From assembly GCF_012958305.1 (NCBI RefSeq), contig NZ_JABBYO010000002.1, positions 62,001 to 126,000 of the forward strand: a stretch of 64,000 bases of DNA, given 5' to 3'. The notes beneath the pieces are model-generated. The model was not told the DNA's origin and searched no databases. It saw only the letters and a list, made by a program, of their open reading frames with translations. This document shows, in pieces, positions 6,890-15,340 of the stretch. Numbering within the stretch: the stretch's first letter is position 1; each line of letters starts with the position of its first letter. Made by a program: the position numbers and the translations under genes. The DNA is from Tautonia rosea (lineage in GTDB: Bacteria; Planctomycetota; Planctomycetia; Isosphaerales; Isosphaeraceae).

Positions 6890-8431
6890 TCAGAAGACGT
6901 TGCGGGCGGGAATGCGGTTCATCGTCGGAGGTGGGCACCGGCCCTCGGGGTATCGGAGCCGGAGCCCTCCTCGAAGTGCATCAAGGAGATCCTCGTGAGG
7001 GTGCTGGGGGTCTTCGGGTTGATCGGTCCACTGGCCGTTTCGCTTGGCCCGGCGGTAATGCTGGAAGGCCCGGATCGTGTCTTCGCAACGGGGGTGCACG
7101 AGCAATCGCGTTCCCCCGTCGGCTGGCCTGAGGAACGATTCGACCAGGGCCAGGCCGTCGGTCACGGAGGCGCCGCTTGGCCAGCACTGAAGGTTTTTCA
7201 GGCCTCCTCGTTCGTATTCACCCAGGACCGTCGGGCCGATGGGTGTCCGGGAGTTGCCTGCCGGATCGGTCGAGGCGATGGCGATTCGGCCGTTGCAGTG
7301 CTGTCGGGCCACTTCGAGGATGGCCCTCGCGTCGTGCTCGGCAGGGGTGTTGTCTTGAAGGTATTCGGCGAACACGTGCACCTCGTCGACCATGCCGGTG
7401 GGGGTCGGTTTTGGGACGACCTGGAAAAAGACGGCTCCGGTGTACACTCCTGAATCGACGGCCAGATGGACGGGCCAGCTTGGGTCGTATTCGGCCGACT
7501 TGCAGACATTGACCACGGGATCAAACTCGGCGAACCAGAGGCCATCGGCCTTGGGGCCGCGGCAGAGGTAGTCGGCTTCGAAGGTTCGATGGCTGACCAC
7601 TCGGGCCTTCTGAATCAAGGAATCGATGCCGTAATGGCCGGTCGCTCTTTTGGCTTTGGGGCGGTTAAGCGGGTCGTCGTCTCGGTCTTCGTGGCACCAG
7701 GAGACGAGCGGGCATTCGGGGCATTTTTCCAGCTTTTCGCCGCTTCGTTCCTCGGGACAGCGTTGCAAGACCTCGAAGATGCAGAAGGAATAGAAGGGGA
7801 ATTCCCCGGCTCGTGCTCGCTCGATGAGTTTCGACATCGGCCCATCGACGCGGTGCCAGGTTGAGGTCATCAGGACTGATGCAGACATTTTCCCTCGGTT
7901 CATGCACATGCCCAGCGCGGCATCTCTGCAGTCGGGATCGATCTCATCGACCTCGTCGAGCTTCAGGCTGGGCACATGCGGACCTCGGACACTGGTGGGT
8001 GAAGCGGCCAGCACGCGGACCTCGGCACCGTTGACATAGATCGCCCTGGATTCGGTCAATTTTTCCAGGGCCGGGTCGTCTCGGGCCAACTGAGCCAGGG
8101 CTTCGTGAGCCTGCTGCGACTGAGCGAGACTTCCTCCCAGGAGCCTGGTACCGTGGTTGGGATCGAACCGACTGGTCAGGTGGGTTTCAAGGGCAGAGAG
8201 GTACGATTTGCCACCTCCTCTCGGTCCAAGAACCAGCGCCACGGGAGGCCGCTTCAGGAAGACATCGGCGAAAAATCGCCAGGGTGACTGATGCCCGCGG
8301 CACACCGCTCGGTGCGGGATGCGGAGGCCGGCGTAGGTTCGAACCCATCGCCGCAAGCTCCGCTCAGAGTCGGGACGCGACTCAAGCCCGATGGCGAGCG
8401 AGTCGGGGACATCTCGTGTTCGTTTCGGCAT
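6890..8431 (-). CDS. phage terminase large subunit
   Basis: A 513-residue DNA-packaging motor. The ATPase domain shows Walker A GPRGGGKS (residues 69-76), Walker B LKLDE (156-160) and a coupling motif TSTWHR (189-194). The C-terminal RNase H-like nuclease domain offers acidic residues at LAVDSG (D326), STDP (D389) and HPHEDLLDALRGG (about 478-489). Between the domains is a Cys-rich segment with cysteines at 217, 225, 237, 240 and 246, which could bind zinc and is not usual for the family. It is the first gene of the minus-strand head module, 80 bases before the portal-like gene. No small terminase is recognisable upstream. All key motifs are intact, so the protein is probably functional. Confidence 0.93.
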   Translation of the reverse strand: MPKRTRDVPDSLAIGLESRPDSERSLRRWVRTYAGLRIPHRAVCRGHQSPWRFFADVFLKRPPVALVLGPRGGGKSYLSALETHLTSRFDPNHGTRLLGGSLAQSQQAHEALAQLARDDPALEKLTESRAIYVNGAEVRVLAASPTSVRGPHVPSLKLDEVDEIDPDCRDAALGMCMNRGKMSASVLMTSTWHRVDGPMSKLIERARAGEFPFYSFCIFEVLQRCPEERSGEKLEKCPECPLVSWCHEDRDDDPLNRPKAKRATGHYGIDSLIQKARVVSHRTFEADYLCRGPKADGLWFAEFDPVVNVCKSAEYDPSWPVHLAVDSGVYTGAVFFQVVPKPTPTGMVDEVHVFAEYLQDNTPAEHDARAILEVARQHCNGRIAIASTDPAGNSRTPIGPTVLGEYERGGLKNLQCWPSGASVTDGLALVESFLRPADGGTRLLVHPRCEDTIRAFQHYRRAKRNGQWTDQPEDPQHPHEDLLDALRGGLRLRYPEGRCPPPTMNRIPARNVF

Positions 8432-9094
8432 GGTCGGACCTTGGCCGAACCGGCACCGTCTCCTCAGCAGGAGGTGACCGATAGGGCATCGTGGACGCGG
8501 CCCAACTCATCAGAGACGGGCCGGAGAAATCGTTCTTGGTGTCGTACACGTTGGTTTCCAGAAACGATGGTTGAGTTTCTCTGAACCTGACAGGTCGAGG
8601 ATCGGAGGTCGACCTTCGAGCGATCGTGGTTGCGGCGTCTCGCCTGGTTCGTGAATGGGGCCGTGTCAAAATCGCCATAACCCTTCGGAACGTGATCTGC
8701 ACGGCAATCGAGGAACACATCTGATCAGCTGCGAGGGATCCCCCGGTTGTGGCATTGACGGTGATCGTTCCCACACCCTCGGATTCCTCAGAGGCACCGC
8801 TCGACAATCGGCGTCGAACGGAAGCGAGCAATCGTTGCGGGAGTCAGTTGTTGTTGAACGAGGAAATCGTTTCCACCTGACTTGTCCCTCGTGATTGGTC
8901 CGTCCGTCGTAGCGTTCTATTCTTCATCATCGTGAGAAAGGGCAGGCTTAATTGCGTTTTTCCGAAAATCTTTCTCAAGTTTCCGCGTCGCGCCAGATCA
9001 ACTGGTCGGACGTGGACGGCTTGACGCCTCCGGCGGGCGGCTCTAGAACAGGTCGGGAGACTCTCCTCGAAGGTCAGCCATCCGGAGTTCCGCA
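8432..9094. other. gene-poor interval upstream of the terminase and egtB
   Basis: 663 bases between two divergent genes. It must hold the promoter of the head module (minus) and that of egtB (plus). A minus-strand reading frame of 149 codons overlaps the terminase start, but its sequence resembles no phage small terminase and its composition is not convincing. A lower-GC stretch lies at about 8,900-8,990. No tRNA or attachment-site repeat was found by eye. Confidence 0.5.
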
Positions 9095-10402
9095 ATGATG
9101 TCATCTCCTCGCACCCCGGTTCCGGCACCTGGCGGCTCGACCGACGACCTTGCTTCCTTCAGCGTCTTGGTCCGAGACTTCAACGCAGTTCGACAAACCT
9201 CGATTGCCCTCTGTGATCCGTTGGAGCCTGAGGACTTCGTGGTCCAGTCGATGCCGGACGCCAGCCCTGTCAAATGGCATCTGGCACACACGACCTGGTT
9301 CTTTGAGGAATTCATCCTCTCCGCGTTTGTCCCAGGCTATCGCGTTTATCACCCTCAGTTTTCATATTTGTTTAATTCTTATTACAACGCGGTTGGCCAG
9401 CGGCTTTCCCGGTCACAGCGAGGACTCATCACCCGCCCGACGGTCCAGGAGGTATTCGACTATCGAATGGCCGTCGATCAACGAATGAATGAGTTCTTGG
9501 GCGGAGCTGAACCGGATCTGATTCAACGCATGGTCTCGTTGCTGACGCTTGGCCTGAACCACGAACAGCAACATCAAGAACTCCTGCTGACCGATGTGAA
9601 ACACGCACTCTGGCACAATCCGCTTCACCCGGTTTTCAAACACCGAAATGCAGAGCCGGTTGAATCGGCTCTCCCCATGCGCTGGTTGGCCTACCCGGAA
9701 GGGGTTCGATGGGTTGGCTTTGAAGGCGAGGGATTTGCTTACGATAATGAAGGACCCAGGCACCGGGAATTTGTCGACGGTTTCCGCATCGCGTCCCGCC
9801 CGGTCACGAACGGGGAGTACCTTGAATTCATCGAGGATGGCGGTTACTCCCGGCCTGATGCCTGGCTATCGGATGGCTGGTCCACCGTTCAGAGCCAGGG
9901 GTGGGATGCCCCACTTTACTGGGAGCGTCAAGGAGACCAGTGGTGGACCTTCTCGCTTGCGGGAATGCAGCCGGTCAATCTGGCTGAACCTGTCTGTCAC
10001 GTCAGTTACTACGAGGCGGATGCCTTCGCCCGCTGGTCTGGAGCTCGGTTGCCCACCGAGGCCGAATGGGAAACCGCAGCAGATGTTTCGATTACCGGAA
10101 ATTTTCTGGAATCGAGCCGATACCATCCCACTCCAGCCGTTGCCGGAACAGACATTGAACCGCTTCAAATTTTCGGCGATGTCTGGGAGTGGACTGCGAG
10201 CGCATACCTTCCTTACCCCGGATTCCAACCCGCCTCAGGAGCCGTCGGAGAATATAACGGCAAGTTTATGTGCAATCAGCATGTTTTGAGGGGAGGATCC
10301 TGTGCCTCTCCTCGAGGTCATCTTCGACCAACCTATCGCAACTTTTTTTATGCGGATGCTCGTTGGCAGTTTTCTGGAATCCGACTCGCCCAGTCTCTCT
10401 GA
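9095..10402 (+). CDS. egtB: ergothioneine biosynthesis protein EgtB (hercynine sulfoxide synthase)
   Basis: A 435-residue non-haem iron enzyme that joins a thiol donor (gamma-glutamylcysteine or cysteine) to hercynine with O2 in ergothioneine synthesis. The N-terminal DinB-like helical domain carries the His ligands in HLAHTTWFFEEF (about 62-73) and NHEQQHQELL (H156 and H160). The C-terminal FGE-sulfatase-like domain is recognisable from VNGFRIA-type sequence (VDGFRIASRPVTNGEYLEF), LPTEAEWE and RGGSCASP. Length matches the family. The substrate methyltransferase EgtD is encoded convergently at 10518, so both first steps of the pathway are present. No egtA, egtC or egtE lies beside it; the YbdK-type ligase at 37 kb is far away and not clearly connected. 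Confidence 0.92.
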   Translation: MMSSPRTPVPAPGGSTDDLASFSVLVRDFNAVRQTSIALCDPLEPEDFVVQSMPDASPVKWHLAHTTWFFEEFILSAFVPGYRVYHPQFSYLFNSYYNAVGQRLSRSQRGLITRPTVQEVFDYRMAVDQRMNEFLGGAEPDLIQRMVSLLTLGLNHEQQHQELLLTDVKHALWHNPLHPVFKHRNAEPVESALPMRWLAYPEGVRWVGFEGEGFAYDNEGPRHREFVDGFRIASRPVTNGEYLEFIEDGGYSRPDAWLSDGWSTVQSQGWDAPLYWERQGDQWWTFSLAGMQPVNLAEPVCHVSYYEADAFARWSGARLPTEAEWETAADVSITGNFLESSRYHPTPAVAGTDIEPLQIFGDVWEWTASAYLPYPGFQPASGAVGEYNGKFMCNQHVLRGGSCASPRGHLRPTYRNFFYADARWQFSGIRLAQSL

Positions 10403-10455
10403 TTCGTCCTGATCGCCCAGTTTTCAATGCCTGGGCTGTGAGCATGGGCACGAAC

Positions 10456-10492
10456 TGAGAAAGGACGAGCCCCGATCGCCCGTCCTTTCTCA
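10456..10492. terminator. bidirectional terminator between egtB and egtD
   Basis: Perfect 12-bp inverted repeat TGAGAAAGGACG ... CGTCCTTTCTCA with a 13-base loop, in the 115-base gap between two convergent genes. The A/T-rich outer arms give short T-runs within the stem on both strands. A smaller hairpin GCCCAG/CTGGGC lies just before it at 10415-10436. Position between convergent genes supports a shared terminator. Confidence 0.7.
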
Positions 10493-10517
10493 AACGTCAA
10501 TTACTGCAAAGCGCAAA

Positions 10518-11549
10518 TCAGACGTGCCAACGCTGGACTCGGAAAAATTGATCCGGATCCGTCCATGAGCGTTCCTCGACAAAGCCAGATTGCTTGGCAA
10601 ATTGATCAAGAATTGTGGGTGTGTATTTGTGCGAATTTTCGATATGAATGGATTCGCCCGCGCTGAACGAAACGGTCAGATCGACTCCCGGAATGGTCAC
10701 GATTTGTTCCTGCTCACTGATCAGTCGCATTTCAACACGATGATGTTCCGGAGAAAACCGAGCCTCATATCGGAACTGATTGAGATCGAAGTTCCCCCCC
10801 AGTTCCCTGTTGATCCGAGTAAGGATGTTTTTTCCGAATCGAGCGGTCACGCCTGCGGAATCGTCATAGGCGGCCTCCAGAACCTTCGCATCCTTGACCA
10901 GATCTGTACCGAAAAGAAATCGGTCATCAGTCGAAAGGGTTCCCTGAATCCGTTGCAGAAGTCTGACGGCATCACCGTCGTCGAAGTTTCCGAGGCTTGA
11001 GCCAAGGAAAACGAGAAGTTTCGGCCCTTTCATGCGATCAGCCACGACTCGCAACGCGGTGTCATAGTCCGACGCGATCCCTGTGACTTTCAACGAGGAA
11101 TAGTCGCGAATCAGGTTCCGAGCCGATTCTTCCAGAATCGTTTCCGAAATGTCGATCGGGACGTAATGAAGGGACTCGTAGCGATCGAGAGCAGCCTCGA
11201 TCAAGCGACGCGTTTTCGTCGAACTGCCACTGCCCAACTCGATCATGATCGGGGCTTGGGCCCAACCATCGACCATGTCGTCGGCGTGGTCGCGAAGAAT
11301 CGCGTCCTCGGTACGAGTCAGGTAATACTCCGGTTGATCGCAGATCTGTTCGAACAACTCCGAACCGATCGCGTCATAGATGAAACGGCAGAGTAAATAT
11401 TTGGGTTGATGTGTCAAGCCGCGTTTCACCGTTGCTTGGAGCGTCTCGGATTCGAACAGTTCCGAGGGTTTGACGCGGATCATTTCCAGGCGGTGTTGCT
11501 TCGGATGAGAAGTCTGAATCGACAAAATGAACCTCGAAGAACGTTGCAA
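10518..11549 (-). CDS. egtD: L-histidine N-alpha-methyltransferase EgtD
   Basis: A 343-residue SAM-dependent enzyme that trimethylates histidine to hercynine, the first ergothioneine step. The family N-terminal block is clear: KYLLCRFIYD, SELFEQICDQPEYYLTRTE, followed by the SAM-binding IELGSGSSTKTR and a second block LLVFLGSSLGNFD. The C terminus has FSAGESIHIENSHKYT, part of the histidine-binding domain. The start is uncertain: the longest frame begins with TTG at 11549, while an ATG 22 codons in (MIRVKPSELFES) fits the family start equally well; neither has a strong ribosome-binding site. It converges with egtB across a hairpin. Confidence 0.92.
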   Translation of the reverse strand: MQRSSRFILSIQTSHPKQHRLEMIRVKPSELFESETLQATVKRGLTHQPKYLLCRFIYDAIGSELFEQICDQPEYYLTRTEDAILRDHADDMVDGWAQAPIMIELGSGSSTKTRRLIEAALDRYESLHYVPIDISETILEESARNLIRDYSSLKVTGIASDYDTALRVVADRMKGPKLLVFLGSSLGNFDDGDAVRLLQRIQGTLSTDDRFLFGTDLVKDAKVLEAAYDDSAGVTARFGKNILTRINRELGGNFDLNQFRYEARFSPEHHRVEMRLISEQEQIVTIPGVDLTVSFSAGESIHIENSHKYTPTILDQFAKQSGFVEERSWTDPDQFFRVQRWHV

Positions 11550-11866
11550 TCGTTCGTCAGCGATGTGATCGGCGGACAGATTGTCGAACCAATTTCCATT
11601 GGTTCACGAGACCTTCAAGCGGATCATGATGCCAAGTGAAGTCGCCACCTAGTGGTATGGTCGTGCTCCGAGGAAGCACCGAGCTACAACCCGAGTGAGA
11701 CCCAAGATCACTCGACATTGGGGATCGCGCTTGATCGCATGGCTCTCTCAAACCTAAGCAATCAATCTGCAGGCGGCAAGTGTTCGGTTAAAGAATCGAA
11801 CAATTGACTGATCTGTATTTGCGTGTGCAAGAGAGCAAAGACGCATCGGAGCGCGTACTCAACGTG
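11550..11866. other. intergenic interval between egtD and pfkA
   Basis: 317 bases without a convincing gene, upstream of egtD and downstream of the phosphofructokinase gene (both minus). It should carry the egtD promoter. A short imperfect hairpin GTGCT...AGCAC is at 11663-11679. The sequence is less GC-rich than its neighbours around 11,750-11,820. Confidence 0.4.
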
Positions 11867-13255
11867 TCATCTCTCGACATCAGGATCCAGGCGCCGGATG
11901 CGTTTACTGATGTGGAAGTTGACCGAATCGTAAGGGCGAACCAGGTGCCCGGAGTCGAACAGGGGACGCTGACTTTCCAGGTCTTCGGAACCGAGCGCTT
12001 CGGAGAAAATGGCCTGAAGATAGGAGACCCCTTTGGCCGAGGGCTGGAATCGTTTTTCGTCGTAAAAGCATCCGGAGAGGGGCCGAGCGTGGATTACTCC
12101 CCAACGATCTCGAAGGCGGTTCGCGTCGATTCCTTCATGAACGAAGCCTCCGTTGCGATATTGGAGGGTGGCAATATGGTTATGGCGGCCGTCGACGAGA
12201 AGATCGACGGCTTCACCGCCGAGTTGCGACGCCTGAAAGCGATCAAAGAGGATCGGTCGCCCACCGCGCTGGGTGTGGCCGATTTTCCGGCAGAAAATCG
12301 CCGCATCGGCGCTTTCGTTGCGACGCTTTCGGGTGAAGAAAGCGTCTCCCAGATGATCGACGAGGATCTGCTTGACGGCCTCGGCTGCTCCTGAGTACTG
12401 CAGGTTGCCTGCCGGGTCTTTCACCTGGCGGACGGCTCCAAAATTGTTTCCCTGTGCGTCCTTGATGCCTTCGGAAACGCAGATCAAGGCGTGTTTCTGA
12501 CGATCGAGGATCTCGGTGACGCGGGCCACCACGGCTTCGGGATCGACGGCAACCTCGGGGACCAGGATCATGTCTGGCTGGCCAAAGGCGGTTCCGAGGG
12601 CGATCATGCCACAATCCCGGCCCATGACTTCGATGATCGCGATGCGTCGGTGGCTTTCGGCGGTGGTTCGGATCCGGAGCACGTTCTGAACCGAGACGAA
12701 GACAGAGGTGGCGTAGCCTGGCGTGGCAAAGTTGACCATCTCCTCTAACTCAAAGGGGCGCCCCGGCTGCTTCGAGTAACGGAACCCGACGGCGTTGTTG
12801 GGGTCGGGCTCCCGAACAAATTCGTACGGTTCGTCCGGGTAGTTCAGACCGAGGTCGTTGTCGATCGTCTTCGGTGCCAGGACCACGGGAAGGTAGTCGC
12901 AAAGGGCTTGCATGCCGTTGAGCGTGCCATCACCGCCGATGCAGACGAGCCCTTCGATCCCGAGGCGATTCAGGCGGTGGACGACACGCTCGATCATCAC
13001 CCGATCGTTGGCCGAGACGTAATCGCGCGATGCCCCAAGAATCGTGCCTCCCCGAGCCGGGTCCAGTTCCGGAATGCTCTGGAACAAAGGATTGAGGTGA
13101 ACGTGGGGTACTTCAGGGTTGAGCAGGCCCCCATAGCCTTTGATCAACCCAAAGATTTCGATGCGGAGTTGATTGGCGCGGGTCACCGCACCTGCAATCG
13201 TCGCATTGAGGGCAGGGGTATCCCCTCCCGCGGTCAAGATCCCGATGCGTTTCAT
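11867..13255 (-). CDS. pfkA: 6-phosphofructokinase (long, mixed-motif type)
   Basis: A 462-residue PFK-family enzyme phosphorylating fructose 6-phosphate in glycolysis. Visible motifs: ILTAGGDTPALNA (7-19), IGGDGTLNG (106-114), APKTIDNDLG (127-136) and VMGRDCGMIALGTA. The Gly in GGDG is the residue of ATP-dependent enzymes, while the Lys in PKTIDND replaces the Gly of classic bacterial ATP-PFK and is typical of PPi-dependent and long-clade enzymes. Donor specificity is therefore open. The length is above the 320 residues of Escherichia coli PfkA and suits the long clade, with insertions in the C-terminal half. The S4-protein and CvpA genes lie 134 bases upstream on the same strand. Confidence 0.9.
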   Translation of the reverse strand: MKRIGILTAGGDTPALNATIAGAVTRANQLRIEIFGLIKGYGGLLNPEVPHVHLNPLFQSIPELDPARGGTILGASRDYVSANDRVMIERVVHRLNRLGIEGLVCIGGDGTLNGMQALCDYLPVVLAPKTIDNDLGLNYPDEPYEFVREPDPNNAVGFRYSKQPGRPFELEEMVNFATPGYATSVFVSVQNVLRIRTTAESHRRIAIIEVMGRDCGMIALGTAFGQPDMILVPEVAVDPEAVVARVTEILDRQKHALICVSEGIKDAQGNNFGAVRQVKDPAGNLQYSGAAEAVKQILVDHLGDAFFTRKRRNESADAAIFCRKIGHTQRGGRPILFDRFQASQLGGEAVDLLVDGRHNHIATLQYRNGGFVHEGIDANRLRDRWGVIHARPLSGCFYDEKRFQPSAKGVSYLQAIFSEALGSEDLESQRPLFDSGHLVRPYDSVNFHISKRIRRLDPDVER

Positions 13256-13389
13256 GATTCCTGCTCCGGTCGGCGTGACAGTGGGTGAAACCTGACCCGC
13301 TGGCGGGAGAAGGATCCGCGGGCCGACGTGATCGGCAAGCGAGCAAATAGGTCGCCATCGAGGCGAGTTGCGACGAGGACTCGACGCGG

Positions 13390-13608
13390 TCAGACCAGGC
13401 GAATCGGTGGGGGGGGCTCATCAATGTCGAGCTGGACCGAGTCGCCGACCACCATCTGGCGACGTTTGCGGAATTCGACCTCGCCATTGACTCGAACCAG
13501 GCCCTCGGCGATCAGGGCCTTGGCCTGACCGCCGTTGTCGACCCAACCGATACGCTTGAGGACCTGAGTCAGGTTGATCGGTCGATCACCGACGGGGATT
13601 TCGTTCAT
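13390..13608 (-). CDS. S4-domain RNA-binding protein (YbcJ-like)
   Basis: A 72-residue protein that is essentially a single S4 RNA-binding domain: INLTQVLKRIGWVDNGGQAK, LIAEGLVRVNGEVEFRKRRQ and VVGDSVQLD. Stand-alone S4 proteins such as YbcJ bind structured RNA, probably ribosomal. The ATG at 13608 was chosen because the domain begins here. The start overlaps the end of the cvpA-like gene by 23 bases, so the two are probably co-transcribed and coupled. Confidence 0.82.
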   Translation of the reverse strand: MNEIPVGDRPINLTQVLKRIGWVDNGGQAKALIAEGLVRVNGEVEFRKRRQMVVGDSVQLDIDEPPPPIRLV

Positions 13609-14308
13609 GGCTAGGGCCCGATGCTCCACTCCAGTCGCCTTGCAACTGATCGGCGAATGCCTTCCCGGCTTCTGCTCCGGCCCGATCGAACATGCTCCGC
13701 AGCAGGTCCGGATCACTCTTGGGATCAAGACGCAGGACCTCACGACCGGGTTGATCTTGAGAGGCGTCAGTTGCCATCTCCCAGTTCGGCATCACATCCT
13801 GAGGGGTTCCACGGTCGAGCGCATCCCAATAGGGTTGAAGGATGGTCCGGAGTTCGTCTGGTAGGGCTGGTTGGGCAAGTTTCAAGGTGTGGTCGACTGC
13901 CTGGCCAGCGCGACTGGTCAATATCGGAGTCCGGCTCTGCGGGGCGAGGCTGACGACAAAGACCGTTGCCACGATCCCAAGAATCGCCCCCTCGATTCCT
14001 CCAAGCAGCATGCCGAGATGTCGGTCGTACGCTTCAAATTTCAAACGCCTTAAGGTCGCCCGGATTGACCAGGCGACTCCAAACACGCCGGCCGAAACCG
14101 CGACGTAAAGCACGAGCATCGCCAGCGCCCGAGCAACAATCGGTTGCCCTGGAAACTGAGGGGCAAGTTGCGCCGACACGGGCACGGCGACCGCATAGCC
14201 GAGCCCAAGGGAGAGGATGCTTGCCAGTTGCCAGGTAATCCCTCGCCAGGCTCCCCAGATCATCCCAGCGACGATCACCGCCACCATGGCCATATCGTAA
14301 GGCGTCAT
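13586..14308 (-). CDS. CvpA-family membrane protein
   Basis: A 240-residue protein with four predicted hydrophobic segments in the first 130 residues (for example MAMVAVIVAGMIWGAWRG, ALAMLVLYVAVSAGVFGV and LLGGIEGAILGIVATVFVVS) and a hydrophilic C-terminal half. The pattern, with a GAWRG turn after the first helix and a glycine-rich GGIEGAILG, is that of CvpA, which is linked to colicin V production and envelope homeostasis. It overlaps the S4 gene downstream. The C-terminal extension of about 100 residues is longer than in Escherichia coli CvpA and has no recognised domain. Confidence 0.82.
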   Translation of the reverse strand: MTPYDMAMVAVIVAGMIWGAWRGITWQLASILSLGLGYAVAVPVSAQLAPQFPGQPIVARALAMLVLYVAVSAGVFGVAWSIRATLRRLKFEAYDRHLGMLLGGIEGAILGIVATVFVVSLAPQSRTPILTSRAGQAVDHTLKLAQPALPDELRTILQPYWDALDRGTPQDVMPNWEMATDASQDQPGREVLRLDPKSDPDLLRSMFDRAGAEAGKAFADQLQGDWSGASGPSHERNPRR

Positions 14309-14425
14309 CCGGACCCTCCGTGCTCCGGTTTCCGATCGAATTTCTTCGCCCTCAGGCGTTATCCTATCCGGGAGGTGCCCAGGGAGGAAGGCAAGCTTGC
14401 GATCGAGGAGTAGGAGGATACTTGG

Positions 14426-15340
14426 TCACGCCGAGGAAATGACTCTCGGATCGTTCCAGCCGTCATCGTGGTTGAGGCGTCGAAGAAAATCGTCGATGGA
14501 GGTCGAGACGGGACGCATCAGGCCGGGGAGGACCGCATCGAGTCGAGGGGTCAACAGCCCTCCTTGCAAGGGGCGCGGGGCACCTTGACCCAACTCCGCG
14601 GTGGGCTTGGAGCCAATCGGCTCCAGGTCGAATCCAAACCCCTTGGCAATTGCCCTGGCGAAGTCGGGGCGGCTGAGAACCTCGGGCCCAGCCACATGGA
14701 AGAGGCCAGAGTGACCATCCTCGACCAGTCGAATCGCGGCCAGTGCAACGTCAGGGCCGTAGCTTGGGCTGGATCGCTGATCCGAGGGAACCATCACGGG
14801 CTCGCCCGCAATCAGACGTCGGATGACCTGATAGGCGAAGTTCTTCCCCTGCCGTTCCGGCCCGTAGACCCAACTGGTCCGGACGATGAGGGCGCGATCT
14901 CCCAGTTCCCCGGCAATCGCACGTTCTGCGTCAAGCTTGGCTGTGCCGTAGACGTTGGGAGGATCGGGGGGAGATTCCTCGGAATCCGGCCCGTTGACGC
15001 CTCGGAAAACGTAATCCGTGGAAAAGTAGACGAACCGGCCCCCAATATCCGCCGTGACCCGAGCCAGATTGAGCGGTTCTTCCAGGTTCGACGCCCGGGC
15101 CGTGGCCGGGTCGTGTTCGCAACCATCAACCCAGGTAAACCCGGCCGGGTAGAAGACGACATCCGGAGCCTGTTGGCGGAGCCAAGACGCCGCCGCCTCT
15201 CGGTCCGAGGCCTTCAGCGGGTAGAGGCCCGGGTAGGCGACCGTGGCAAAGGTGCCCACCGCATCGCTGCCGCGATCGGCCAGGTGCCGGAGCAGCCAGC
15301 CGCCGATCTGACCCGAGCCGCCAATGACAATCGCCTTCAT
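14426..15340 (-). CDS. RmlD-like NAD(P)-dependent sugar-nucleotide reductase
   Basis: A 304-residue extended short-chain dehydrogenase. The N-terminal Rossmann glycine motif is GGSGQIGGWL (residues 8-17), the S/T catalytic block STDYVFRG is present, and the Y-x3-K pair is in VYGTAKLDAE. These match dTDP-4-dehydrorhamnose reductase (RmlD), which makes dTDP-L-rhamnose. No rmlA, B or C gene is nearby, so a related reductase of another nucleotide sugar, or the MAT2B-like branch, remains possible. Its ATG overlaps the stop of the pyrophosphatase gene by one base (TAATG), so the two are likely one operon. Confidence 0.82.
   Translation of the reverse strand: MKAIVIGGSGQIGGWLLRHLADRGSDAVGTFATVAYPGLYPLKASDREAAASWLRQQAPDVVFYPAGFTWVDGCEHDPATARASNLEEPLNLARVTADIGGRFVYFSTDYVFRGVNGPDSEESPPDPPNVYGTAKLDAERAIAGELGDRALIVRTSWVYGPERQGKNFAYQVIRRLIAGEPVMVPSDQRSSPSYGPDVALAAIRLVEDGHSGLFHVAGPEVLSRPDFARAIAKGFGFDLEPIGSKPTAELGQGAPRPLQGGLLTPRLDAVLPGLMRPVSTSIDDFLRRLNHDDGWNDPRVISSA

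Noticed and set aside
8330-8360. GGTTCGAACCC-like tRNA T-arm sequence
   Set aside because: Lies within the terminase coding sequence; no acceptor or anticodon stem could be folded around it.
8382-8831. 149-codon minus-strand frame before the terminase, possible small terminase
   Set aside because: Overlaps the terminase start, has no helix-turn-helix pattern or recognised motif, and codon use is not convincing.
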